Below, in pieces: positions 1 through 7,852 of a stretch of 64,000 bases of DNA. The stretch spans positions 70,098 through 134,097 of the forward strand of contig CAYJFA010000004.1 of assembly GCA_964369545.1 (NCBI GenBank), in the 5' to 3' direction. Position 1 is the first letter of the stretch. Each line of letters opens with the position of its first letter. This DNA is from BNWE01 sp964369545. Lineage in GTDB: Bacteria; Pseudomonadota; Alphaproteobacteria; UBA3830. The notes under the pieces are model-generated. The model saw only the letters and a program-made list of their open reading frames with translations. It made no database searches and had not been told where the DNA came from. The position numbers were made by a program, and so were the translations under genes.

Positions 1-180
1 ATTTTTAAATTCCTTGGTTAAAGAAAACAGCTCGCTGTCGACACCACTCTGTCCAAGAGCTGTATCCATATGAAGACGCTCAATCCTAGCAAGTCTTTCT
101 GATTCTTCCATAGATTGCCTCATACAAACACAACTATCAAACATCGCAAACACCATCATTGATATAAAAATTTTTTTCAT
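1..180 (-). CDS. Secreted protein of unknown function, N-terminal 60 residues only
   Basis: The reading frame is open for exactly 60 codons from an ATG to the window edge, so only the N-terminus is visible. It begins with two lysines and a hydrophobic stretch (KKIFISMMVFAMFDSC), a likely Sec signal peptide. A Cys-rich end (CVCM) follows, which is not a strict lipobox. After it comes a charged, helix-prone segment rich in Glu and Arg. A GAGGTG ribosome binding site lies seven bases upstream of the start. It is the last gene of a same-strand run of signal-peptide genes. No family is recognisable from this fragment. That it is exported is inferred from the leader alone. Confidence 0.6.
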   Translation of the reverse strand, partial: MKKIFISMMVFAMFDSCVCMRQSMEESERLARIERLHMDTALGQSGVDSELFSLTKEFKN

Positions 181-192
181 AATAACACCTCA

Positions 193-456
193 TCATTCTC
201 TATAGAGTTTTAAAATAGCTCCATTAGTAGTATTAGCTTCTTTTGTCCATCTGCCTGTAGCAGTTACGTGCTTACATGTTCCGCCTCGGCTGTAAAACAG
301 AGAATCACCTAATCCTTCTAGCGGTTCGCCGGTATTATATGGAGCAAAAGAAGACACTACAGCAGAGACCCGCAACCCTTCATGTGAATCAATCAACAGC
401 GGACCCACTGTGTATGCCCTAACTTCCTCTATTTTAGCACGTAATGTTCTTATTAA
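193..456 (-). pseudogene. C-terminal tail of the disrupted deaminase-like secreted protein
   Basis: This stretch continues in the same frame directly after the TGA at 457-459 that ends the deaminase-core piece. It stays open for 87 codons to a proper stop. There is no ATG and no good ribosome binding site near its start; the only internal candidate is a GTG at 408. Its sequence is protein-like (for example SSFAPYNTGEPLEGLGDSLF and RGGTCKHVTATGRWT). I read it as the detached C-terminus of the upstream gene rather than an independent gene. TGA works as a normal stop elsewhere in the window (galU and map end with it), so recoding to tryptophan is unlikely. Confidence 0.5.
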
Positions 457-1116
457 TCAGCCATCCAGTTCAGTTGCTGCTTTTATCGCAGCATCACATC
501 GACTACAGCTATCATTATTAACTAACATATGAATTCTAGCTCCATGTATAACTCTTGCGTTATGTGGGGCAGCGTTTTTTATTTTAATAAAATATGGTAA
601 TAGTAAAGCTAGCTTATCTAAGGATTTCTGCTCAGCATGCGCAAATTTTCCTATTTGTATTGGAGCCATCGGTTGTTCAGATTCTGTAATAATTGCCTGT
701 CGTACTGGATGTTCTGCTACAAATCTCATACTATCACGTACACGTGAAATAGTGTCTACCGTATCAAGTAAGTCTCTAGCATAATAATCTACATTTCTAA
801 TAACTCCCAAATAAGGATTTTCATCCAAACCATGATTGTCTAGAAAAAATCTCTCCATAGATGCAACAATGCATTGATCCATGCCATCACTAACAAAAAC
901 ATAAGGCAAAGTGAAAAAGTGTTCTCTCATCACGTCTGGAGCTGCTTCTGTAGAAAAAACTAAATTTATACCAGCGATACAATAAGTCTTACTATGTATT
1001 TTTTGTAAGTCACCTGCAAACCTTAAAATACACCTCAAAGAAGAGATTAATTCTGATTGCCTAGTATCTTGATCGCCAAGAAGCTCTGCTGGTAATGCAG
1101 CAGCTCTACTAATCAA
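457..1116 (-). pseudogene. Deaminase-superfamily core of a disrupted secreted toxin-like protein
   Basis: This 219-residue open stretch carries a pair of motifs typical of the zinc-dependent cytidine-deaminase-like superfamily: HAE at residues 160-162 and CSRC at residues 204-207, about 40 residues apart. In that superfamily the His and two Cys bind zinc and the Glu shuttles protons. Secreted bacterial members are often nucleic-acid or nucleotide deaminase toxins, which is the likely ancestral role here. The piece has no convincing start (only a TTG) and overlaps the end of the preceding signal-peptide piece in another frame. Removing one T from the T5 run at 1133-1137 joins the two smoothly (reading GTILKNQIGLISRAAALPAE). 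It stops at an in-frame TGA, after which coding continues. The exact deaminase subfamily is not resolved. Confidence 0.55.
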
Positions 1117-1540
1117 GCCAATTTGATTCTTTAAAAATTGTACCTATTTGGGCTTCAAAACCATGAGGAACAAAATAACGTGCACCTGCTGATTTTAAAT
1201 CATTTATAAATGTTAAAAAAAGAGCGTCTGCTCCTCCGTTATGTAAAAGATTGTGAAATCCTAACTCCGCTACACTAAATTGAAAATTCTCAGGTAATTG
1301 TTCCAAAGCCTGCGGAACAATCGTTAACCTGTATTGGTTAACCGTTCCTCCACCAAATGCTGTATATTGAACCACTGGAGCTTCAGATAAAAATGTTCCA
1401 AAGGCACCATTTAATGGAATTTCCATTGTTCTACTATCTTGAGCTATAAAATGAGAAGCAATTTCTTGAGGTTCCATACAGAACGTATTACCATTTACAA
1501 TGGTCGCAAAAAGTATTAAAAAATTTCGAATATATTTCAT
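1109..1540 (-). pseudogene. Signal-peptide-bearing N-terminal piece of the disrupted deaminase-like protein
   Basis: This 143-residue piece starts at an ATG with a weak GAAAGTG site and has a clear Sec-type leader (MKYIRNFLILFATIVNGNTF) followed by a soluble region. It ends at a TAG eight bases inside the next piece. The frame change falls in an A5/T5 homopolymer at 1133-1137, so a single-base insertion explains the break. Together with the two downstream pieces it would make one exported protein of about 450 residues with a deaminase fold near the C-terminus. As it stands it could yield only a truncated secreted peptide without the catalytic core. A sequencing error in the homopolymer would give the same picture, but would leave the TGA at 457 unexplained. 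Confidence 0.55.
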
Positions 1541-1736
1541 AATGTGAACACTTTCTAAATTTTAACTAAACTACCATAAGGTGTAAATTCATTACACATA
1601 CTACTAGTGTAATATACTAAATATTACTTAATACATTATAAATATTTTTCACACGTGAAATTGCCAAACAAACAAGTTGCCTCTACAATACTTTAATTTT
1701 TATAGAATTTCCAGTTTTTCTAGTTCATTATTGGCA

Positions 1737-2228
1737 TTACTCTTCTTTTCCTGTGACCTTAGGAAATAATACCTTATATTCATCTGAACTATGTATACCT
1801 TCTCCCTTTTTTCTGTGATTTTTAAATGTTAGTGGAAAAATATTCCACCATACATTTTGTCCACCGTAGCCACGCGGAATTATATGATGTAATTCACAAT
1901 CTCCTTGTCTCCAAAGCAATCCAGGACAATTATCCTTCCATTCTTCTATTATTGCTTCTTCTCCAGTAAATGTACCGCTTTTGTTTGTATATGGAAGAAC
2001 GTCACTATAAGATTTGCGCCTGACATATTCAGTACGTGATTCTGTAGCAAAATTCATATGTCTATATAACCTGGACTCTGTTAATGCTTCTAATTGATTT
2101 TTATGCATAGACCTCATTTTTTGAATAGTGGCTAAATAATCAGAAAAAAGACTAGTATTACTTCGCATTGCTTCACAGTTTAAAATCAGCAATATCAAGA
2201 AACTACCAAAATATTTTATAATTTTCAT
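1737..2228 (-). CDS. Secreted HNH-family nuclease
   Basis: The 163-residue protein begins with a Sec-type leader (MKIIKYFGSFLILLILNCEA) and ends with an HNH-type nuclease signature. His114-His115 sit in LHHIIPRGYGG, Asn129 follows in the WWNIFPL segment, and His138 lies in KNHRKK, with another His at 146. HNH domains form a beta-beta-alpha metal fold that cleaves nucleic acid. Small exported versions are commonly toxins or effectors aimed at other cells or a host. The start is supported by GGAG seven bases upstream. The frame is intact, unlike the neighbouring deaminase-like gene. No immunity gene is obvious beside it. Target and secretion route are not visible; export through Sec is inferred from the leader. 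Confidence 0.7.
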   Translation of the reverse strand: MKIIKYFGSFLILLILNCEAMRSNTSLFSDYLATIQKMRSMHKNQLEALTESRLYRHMNFATESRTEYVRRKSYSDVLPYTNKSGTFTGEEAIIEEWKDNCPGLLWRQGDCELHHIIPRGYGGQNVWWNIFPLTFKNHRKKGEGIHSSDEYKVLFPKVTGKEE

Positions 2229-3116
2229 ATTCGAGCTCCATACGTTTTATACAACTATAAGTATATACTTTCCCAATGTTTGCAACAACAATAAAATTCT
2301 AAACCCTATCATCAACCAATAAATTTTAGTCAAAACCATCATTTTGCCACAACAAAGCGGAAAGAAGTCGAACCGACGGCTCGGGTTGTGTTTTTGCTAA
2401 AAACTCATGATTCCATTATGTTTTATGAAAATATCGTATTTCTGTGACCGATTTTCGATTTTTAGAAATTCCTTATATTTCAACGCATTAGTATATCATG
2501 GAAGGACATCCGCTAACCAGTAAGCGTTTCTCTAAACCAATGTTGTTCCACTTTTGGTAAAAAGCCTGAAAATATCTCAAGTATAGAGCATTCAGAGCGG
2601 AGGTGCGAAAAATCTCCTGACCCCCTTCGATTGGAGAATCTCTATGTTTTTGGAGAGAAAATTACATCTTGGAGAAGAGGATAAAAATATTAATTGGTAG
2701 TTTTGAGACTAAGAAATGCCGTCAGATTCTTTGTTACAACCTCACTTTAAAATAACTATCCATATTAGGTAATGACAGCTGCTTCTAATATTAACTATAT
2801 TATAGCGAGAATATTTGGATTCGAATATGCGATATGTAACCAAACACTCATTTCAACTTCTTTTGTTTTATCGATCTGTTGGTAGTGCTCATTTTGTTGC
2901 TCTTTCTGTAATGTAGATTCTTTCCACATATCAGAATTATGTAACTCGATAATTCTATCAACATAAACACTTGGAAGCTCTTCTTTCTGAATTGCTTGCA
3001 TTTTCTCGTTCGCTTCTATTATCAAAACCTTATCCTACAACACATGAATATTTTCGCTTGTAAGGTATTCGCAAAGTACGGATGTCCTGTTATGCAACCC
3101 TCGTACAAATTCCGGA
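2229..3116. other. Gene-poor stretch, probable relic DNA
   Basis: No convincing gene lies here. A 76-codon minus-strand reading frame (2795-3025, TTG start, hydrophilic) resembles no family I know and is probably chance or a remnant. A short imperfect inverted repeat, AACCGA/TCGGGTT, followed by a T run near 2370-2400 could be a weak terminator but is not strong enough to call. The segment 2340-2700 is slightly richer in G+C than its surroundings and may be a decayed gene or mobile-element relic. No terminal inverted repeats or transposase motifs were seen. Confidence 0.4.
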
Positions 3117-3176
3117 ATTAATTCTTTTGCGATTGCTGATTGTTTTCCAAATTTTAATTTACTTGCAATCTCAGAT

Positions 3177-3683
3177 TTGCCTTTCGAAGAGCTCAATACG
3201 GATAACGCTTTTAAAACCATTACAGAATCAACTTACGCAAATAAATGGAAATTGATTTTCTTTTACCCAAAAGATTTTACCTTTGTATGTCCAACAGAAG
3301 TTATTGCATTTGCGAATATGTACGATGAATTTAAGCAAAGGAATGCGCAGATTCTAGGATGCAGCGTAGACAGTGAGTTTGTTCATTGGGCATGGAGAAA
3401 GTATAAGCCAGAACTGCATAATCTTCCGTTTTCTTTGTTATCTGATGTAAAGAGAGAATTATCGTCAGAGCTTGGTATTTTAGATAAGAACACAGGAGTT
3501 TCTCAAAGAGCGCTGTTCATAATTGATCCTGAAAATATTATCAGATTTGTTATGGTTACAGATATGAATGTTGGTCGAAATCCACAAGAAGTTCTTCGTG
3601 TGTTGGATGCCCTTCAAACAGGAGAATTGTGCCAATGTGGATGGATAAAAGGAAATAAAACAATTAATCCAGATGATATTTAA
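3177..3683 (+). CDS. ahpC: AhpC-type 2-Cys peroxiredoxin, start unresolved
   Basis: The protein reduces hydrogen and alkyl peroxides through a reactive cysteine in the motif FTFVCPTE (Cys38 from this start). The CQCGW near the C-terminus supplies the resolving cysteine. Family features such as WKLIFFYPKDFTF and the length of about 170-190 residues fit AhpC. The TTG used here is only the first canonical start codon. The same frame is open upstream to 3048 and reads FAIADCFPNFNLLAISDL just before it, which matches the usual peroxiredoxin N-terminus. The true protein should therefore begin near 3117, but no ATG, GTG or TTG and no ribosome binding site exist there. The gene either uses a rare start (ATT at 3117) or has lost its start. 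It stands alone; no AhpD or AhpF partner is nearby. Confidence 0.75.
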   Translation: MPFEELNTDNAFKTITESTYANKWKLIFFYPKDFTFVCPTEVIAFANMYDEFKQRNAQILGCSVDSEFVHWAWRKYKPELHNLPFSLLSDVKRELSSELGILDKNTGVSQRALFIIDPENIIRFVMVTDMNVGRNPQEVLRVLDALQTGELCQCGWIKGNKTINPDDI

Positions 3684-3717
3684 ATAAGATCTTATAAGCT
3701 GAGAGTAAATTGCGCTA

Positions 3718-4469
3718 TGCAAACTAAAGTCATATCAGTTAGATACAGAATTTTACTCTATTACACTTGGTGATATCGATTTTTCTTATAAAGTTATACA
3801 TGAGAATCGCAAAACCATTTCCGTTTCAATTCATATTGATAACTAATTGATAATTAAGACTCCTATACGTTTTTCGACAAAAGATATTGAAGATTTTGTT
3901 AAAAAGAAATCTACATTAATTATAAAACGCCTAATAAAAGCAAAGCAGAGAATGAAGCAAAAAGACTCGAAAAATCAGAAAATTCTTACGAGAATGGAGG
4001 ATCTTTGTGGTTTTTAGGAAAGGAATATAAACTTTTAGTTGATAACAACAAGCGAAGAAGCATTGGAAAAACAGATTCTGAAATAACGATATGCTCGAAG
4101 AATCCTCTTGATGCGCAGGATATACAGATAATGTTGGATATCTGGTATCTCCGACAGGCTAAGCATGTTTTTTCCGAGCGTCTGAAAGAAATGGTAAAAT
4201 TCTTCAGCAAAATGAAAGTACCCGAATTGCGCATCAAAAGGATGAAACGTCAGTGGGAAAATTATCATAAGCATATCATTACTCTGAACACGCATTTGAT
4301 AAAAACTTCTCGGGAGTGTATTGATTACATAATTATTCACGAACTGTGTCATACATATGAAAAGAACCATCAAAAGAAATTTTATGAACTGCTGGAATCT
4401 AAACTTAAAAACTGGAAGGAAATAGATAAAAAGCTAAAAATATTCGCCCAACATATTACTTTGTGTTGA
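3718..4469 (+). pseudogene. YgjP/DUF45-type zinc metallopeptidase-like gene, disrupted
   Basis: The 3' part (open from a TTG at 4005) encodes the end of a YgjP-like (DUF45, M48-related) protein with the zinc site HELCH in IIIHELCHTYEKNHQKKFYE. Upstream sequence encodes the expected N-terminal half (for example GDIDFSYKVIHENRKTISVS). It is interrupted by an in-frame TAA near 3844 and then needs a frame change between about 3900 and 3960 to reach the remaining frame. No good start codon is in frame at the far 5' end. With a stop and a frameshift, loss of function is likely, although the 154-residue remnant keeps the metal motif. YgjP-like proteins are poorly characterised hydrolase candidates. 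Confidence 0.7.
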
Positions 4470-4563
4470 TCCAATTTGGGGGATATCTAAAATAGTCTTA
4501 CATTAAATTGCTTTTTAACTTTCCTTTGGCTATTCTCTTGGTAATAAGATACAGGTAAGAAAG

Positions 4564-4956
4564 ATGAGAAATAGTAAAATTAAATCCGCTTTATATATTC
4601 TATTGTTTCCATTTTTTGGATTTGCAACATTAGAAAGTAGCGGTAGCGATATGACAGAAAAACAAAATCAACAATGCACAGAAGTTCGTGCGGAGCACAT
4701 TTTAGTAGAAACCGAGTCTCAGGCGAACGAAATTCTACAAAAAATAAATGATGGAAAGATTTCTTTTGAAGAGGCTGCCAAAAAGTCATCGAAATGTCCT
4801 TCAGGGTCAAAAGGTGGTGATTTAGGTTATTTCGGACGCGGCGCAATGGTGAAAGAATTTGAAGAAGCAGCTTTTTCAACTGCAAAAGGAAATGTATCTG
4901 CTCCCGTGAAAACACAATTCGGATGGCATCTTATCAAGGTCATTGATAAAAGATAA
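4564..4956 (+). CDS. Exported parvulin-type peptidyl-prolyl isomerase (PpiC family)
   Basis: This small protein of 130 residues has an N-terminal hydrophobic leader (residues about 8-22) followed by one parvulin domain. Recognisable family pieces are RAEHILVET near residue 43, the FEEAAKKSSKCPSGSKGGDL block, the FGRGAMVKEFEEAAF block and the closing FGWHLIKV. Parvulins catalyse cis-trans isomerisation of proline peptide bonds and assist folding. With the leader it should act in the periplasm, complementing SurA encoded further on. Length is normal for a single-domain member. It is a single-gene unit between a pseudogene and a repair gene. The family call is firm; the exact substrate is unknown. 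Confidence 0.88.
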   Translation: MRNSKIKSALYILLFPFFGFATLESSGSDMTEKQNQQCTEVRAEHILVETESQANEILQKINDGKISFEEAAKKSSKCPSGSKGGDLGYFGRGAMVKEFEEAAFSTAKGNVSAPVKTQFGWHLIKVIDKR

Positions 4957-5072
4957 CTGTAACATATTATATGTATCATAGATAAGCAGAAATATAAGCA
5001 ATATAGATTGAAAATATTAGATGCTCTACCTCATAGATCGTGTTATCCTATAGTCATTGGATATTGTATATC

Positions 5073-5969
5073 ATGGTCAAAATAGGCTTTGCATGTAAAA
5101 TAGTAGGCGAACCATATATTAAGGTGCGTACTTGTATATTACGCAATGCAAATTTAGATAATCTAGAAGCAATATGTGACCATAATTTATCTTGTTTAGA
5201 GCGTATGGTTGATTATTGCGCAAAACATCAAATAAAACTCATGCGTATCGGATCTGATATTGTTCCATTTGCCTCTCATAAAGACGTTATTTTTGATTGG
5301 AGAAGATATTTTTCGTCTCAACTTATAAAAATCGGAAAAATGATAAAACAGGTTGAATTAAGAGTATCGATGCATCCAGGACAATATACAATTCTGAATT
5401 CTCCATATAATAATGTTGTTGAGCAGTCGATAAGGGATCTTATTTGGCATGCTGATTTGTTAGATTTTTTAGAAGTAGATTATTCATCAAAAATGGTTCT
5501 TCATGTGGGAGGAGTTTATGGAGACAAAAAAGCTTCTATATCGAGGTTTATTCAGAAATTTCTACTATTACCACAAAACATAAAGAAGCGCCTTGCATTA
5601 GAAAATGATGAAAAAAATTACAATATAGAAGATGTAATAGCTATATGTATGAAATTACATATTCCAGCAATTTTCGATGTTTTTCATCATGAATTATTAT
5701 CTCCAAAAGCTGATAACAAGGATCTCTTATACTGGATTAATAAAGCTGGAGAAACTTGGAAACGTACGGATGGAAGACAAAAAATCCACTATTCACAGCA
5801 AAAGATTGATGGAAAATCAGGCGCTCATTCAGCAACAATAGATATTGATAAGTTTATTGAATTTTATAAGAGAATATCTCATTTAGACTTGGATATCATG
5901 TTGGAAGTAAAAGATAAAAATCTATCAGCGCTAAAATGCATAAATGCTATACACGATATTTATAGATAA
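5073..5969 (+). CDS. uvsE: UV-damage DNA endonuclease UvsE/UvdE
   Basis: This 298-residue protein matches the UvdE TIM-barrel endonuclease family, which nicks DNA 5' to UV photoproducts and starts an alternative excision-repair route. Seen in order: KIGFACKI at the N-terminus, the RIGSDIVPFASH block, SMHPGQY, the LHVGGVYGDK block, LALENDEK, IPAIFDVFHHE and HYSQQ, which hold the His, Asp and Glu residues that bind the metals. The ATG chosen gives the conserved MVKIGFA start; an upstream in-frame GTG at 5040 adds 11 residues without family resemblance. UvsE is mostly known from Firmicutes, Deinococcus and fungi, so transfer into this lineage is plausible. It has no co-transcribed partner. Confidence 0.92.
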   Translation: MVKIGFACKIVGEPYIKVRTCILRNANLDNLEAICDHNLSCLERMVDYCAKHQIKLMRIGSDIVPFASHKDVIFDWRRYFSSQLIKIGKMIKQVELRVSMHPGQYTILNSPYNNVVEQSIRDLIWHADLLDFLEVDYSSKMVLHVGGVYGDKKASISRFIQKFLLLPQNIKKRLALENDEKNYNIEDVIAICMKLHIPAIFDVFHHELLSPKADNKDLLYWINKAGETWKRTDGRQKIHYSQQKIDGKSGAHSATIDIDKFIEFYKRISHLDLDIMLEVKDKNLSALKCINAIHDIYR

Positions 5970-6398
5970 AATCAATTTAATCCTTAAGTTTACATCCCTT
6001 TCGCATGCCATCTCTCTGTTCTAACTAATTTTAGCCATTTTTAGCACAAATCTACTGAAAAATATTATAAATATCTCAGATTTCCCTGCAATTTTTTCTG
6101 ATATCATTCGCTTACCATGTTTTCTCTCCAAACTGATTTTGCCTACAGCGCCGTTGACTAAAAATATCGAGTGTTTCCACCGCATTACAGCGCGTGTCCC
6201 GCAAATCTCTAAGCACGCAAAAACGGAGAGTGGAGATGGATTTTTGGGGATTTTAAGGTCCTTTTTCCGTTTTAGAGATCATGATTTGCGACGATTTTTA
6301 ACAACCATGAGGTTTACAAGATCTCTGCTGGAATGGATGTCATATGTCGCGCTTCATAGTAGACAAAGCTTGATTTTCCTAATTTCTAGCAATTTAAC
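5970..6398. other. Intergenic stretch without a supported gene
   Basis: The only long frame here (6139-6420 on the plus strand) starts at a TTG, has no ribosome binding site, shows no family resemblance and runs into the 3' end of the tRNA on the opposite strand, so I do not call it. The part from about 6140 to 6300 is richer in G+C than its surroundings and may be a relic. No terminal repeats or transposase signature were found. Confidence 0.4.
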
Positions 6399-6475
6399 TG
6401 GTAGCGGGAGAGGGACTTGAACCCCCGACACGCGGATTATGATTCCGCTGCTCTAACCAGCTGAGCTATCCCGCC
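6399..6475 (-). tRNA. tRNA with anticodon CAT, probably elongator tRNA-Met
   Basis: The complement folds as a full cloverleaf. The acceptor stem is GGCGGGA with TCCCGCT, the D arm AGCTCAGCTGGTTAGAGC, and the anticodon stem GCGGA/TCCGC encloses loop ATCATAA. The T arm is GGGGGTTCAAGTCCCTC, and the 3' CCA is encoded. The anticodon is CAT (complement of 6439-6441). It lacks the three consecutive G-C pairs in the anticodon stem and the 1-72 mismatch of initiator tRNA, so elongator Met is the best reading. A CAT tRNA read as Ile after lysidine modification by TilS is the alternative. Confidence 0.9.
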
Positions 6476-6631
6476 AAATGAAACAAAATCAAACTCTTCA
6501 GGCAGATAGTACAATATAAAAAATTAAATGTGAATACTTAAAAAAGTGTATTAGTATATTAAGATGATGATTGCTACATAATGTGATTTAAGTATTTGTA
6601 CTTTTTAATAAACTGATTTAGGGATGTAATC

Positions 6632-7537
6632 TTGTTTTTCGATATAAAAGCACTTAATAAGGTATTAGACATATATTTCAATAAATACTCGCAAACCGAA
6701 CTTGCAAAAAGTTCTATCTTGCTTGCTGTGGGTACATCGATATTTTTGGTGATATTAAAGGGAATTGCATGGCTAGCTACATCTTCGATTTCTATGCAAG
6801 CATCCGTTAATGATTCATGTTTGGATGCGCTCACTTCCTTTGCCGCATATCATGCTTTAAAATTTTCTTCTATAAAATACGATGTTGGTCATAATTTTGG
6901 GCATGAAAAAGTTGAAGGAATCGTAGCAATCTTTCAATGCTTAATAATAATGTATTCAGGATTTATAATCTGCAGAGAAGCTTATGAAATTTTTTTAAAT
7001 CCAAGACATGTTGCTAATACGGCGATTGGTGTTGCGGTTATGATTGTCTCATGTATCGCGATTTATCAGCTTATATATTTTCAAAGATATGTTTCTGCTA
7101 AAACGGAGTCAATGATTGTAATGGGAGATTCATTGCATTATCTATCTGATTTTTTTATGAATATTTGTATCATGATTTCTTTGTTATTATCAAAATATTT
7201 CGTTTATGTAGATGTGGTGTGCGGATTAACAGTGGGAATATATGTTTTTTACAATGCATTTATTATAATGAAGAACGCTCTACGAGATTTAATGGACGAA
7301 GCTCTCCCGCGAAAAGTACAAGAAAAAATAACCAAAGCGATTTTATCGGTTGAAGGTGTAAAGGATATAAAAATTCTAAGAACAAGATCTGCTGGAATGA
7401 AAAAATACGTGGAATCAAGAATTATTGTTGAAAATATTGAGATGAATAAAGCCGACAAAATTACAAAAACAGCAGAAGAAGAAGTAAAAAAAATTTTCGA
7501 AAATGTGGATGTTATTATTAAGGCTGAGTTAGCTTGA
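6632..7537 (+). CDS. Cation diffusion facilitator (CDF/FieF-type) divalent-metal exporter
   Basis: This 301-residue inner-membrane protein should export Zn, Fe, Co or similar ions in exchange for protons. It has the usual CDF plan: about six hydrophobic helices in residues 25-210, the metal-site segment NDSCLDAL in the second helix, HNFGHEKVEG in the cytoplasmic loop, and GDSLHYLSDF in the fifth helix carrying the H-x-x-S-D site. A soluble C-terminal domain of about 80 residues (EGVKDIKILRTRSAG) follows. The start is a TTG preceded by AGGGATG at a workable distance; the length is typical. It is monocistronic. Which metal it moves cannot be read from the sequence. Confidence 0.88.
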   Translation: MFFDIKALNKVLDIYFNKYSQTELAKSSILLAVGTSIFLVILKGIAWLATSSISMQASVNDSCLDALTSFAAYHALKFSSIKYDVGHNFGHEKVEGIVAIFQCLIIMYSGFIICREAYEIFLNPRHVANTAIGVAVMIVSCIAIYQLIYFQRYVSAKTESMIVMGDSLHYLSDFFMNICIMISLLLSKYFVYVDVVCGLTVGIYVFYNAFIIMKNALRDLMDEALPRKVQEKITKAILSVEGVKDIKILRTRSAGMKKYVESRIIVENIEMNKADKITKTAEEEVKKIFENVDVIIKAELA

Positions 7538-7569
7538 TGTATATGATAATATAAAAAATTTTTTCATAA

Positions 7570-7809
7570 TTGTATTTCTTTTTCTTCTTACTCCTAATTT
7601 CTTCGAATATATTTTTTATTGGATTATACGGAAAGAAAATCAAATCGAGGCGTTGTAGCGCTATTGAGACATATTTTAGGAGAAGCTATTTAATAGAAAA
7701 AACGCTAGAAGTTGTTCAAGTTGTTTTTGATAAAACAGTTTTCATGACGTCAATTTCTTCAAGTGCTTTGCCAGTTCCGAGAAAACACATGATAAAAGTT
7801 CTTCGGTGA
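7570..7809 (+). CDS. Small hypothetical membrane-anchored protein, doubtful
   Basis: This 79-codon frame starts at a TTG and has one strongly hydrophobic N-terminal segment (YFFFFLLLISSNIFFIGLYG) followed by a basic patch and a soluble tail. No ribosome binding site is clear and I recognise no family. It lies between the CDF exporter and the convergent rsmA, in a 315-base interval with no other candidate. It could be a genuine small membrane protein, a gene remnant or chance. Confidence 0.25.
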   Translation: MYFFFFLLLISSNIFFIGLYGKKIKSRRCSAIETYFRRSYLIEKTLEVVQVVFDKTVFMTSISSSALPVPRKHMIKVLR

Positions 7810-7852
7810 TGGTAAAAATCAAGTGCGGGCAACGCAAATTATAGTGAAATAC

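Noticed and set aside
457..459. TGA recoded as tryptophan in the deaminase-like gene
   Set aside because: galU and map end in TGA in this window and tryptophan is encoded by TGG throughout, so a changed code is not supported.
2795..3025. 76-codon minus-strand frame as a gene
   Set aside because: TTG start, weak ribosome binding site, no family resemblance, and it lies in a decaying stretch.
3035..3220. 61-codon minus-strand frame
   Set aside because: It is the antisense of the peroxiredoxin N-terminal coding region, which has clear family sequence on the plus strand.
6139..6420. 93-codon plus-strand frame as a gene
   Set aside because: No start signal or family match, and it runs into the tRNA on the other strand.
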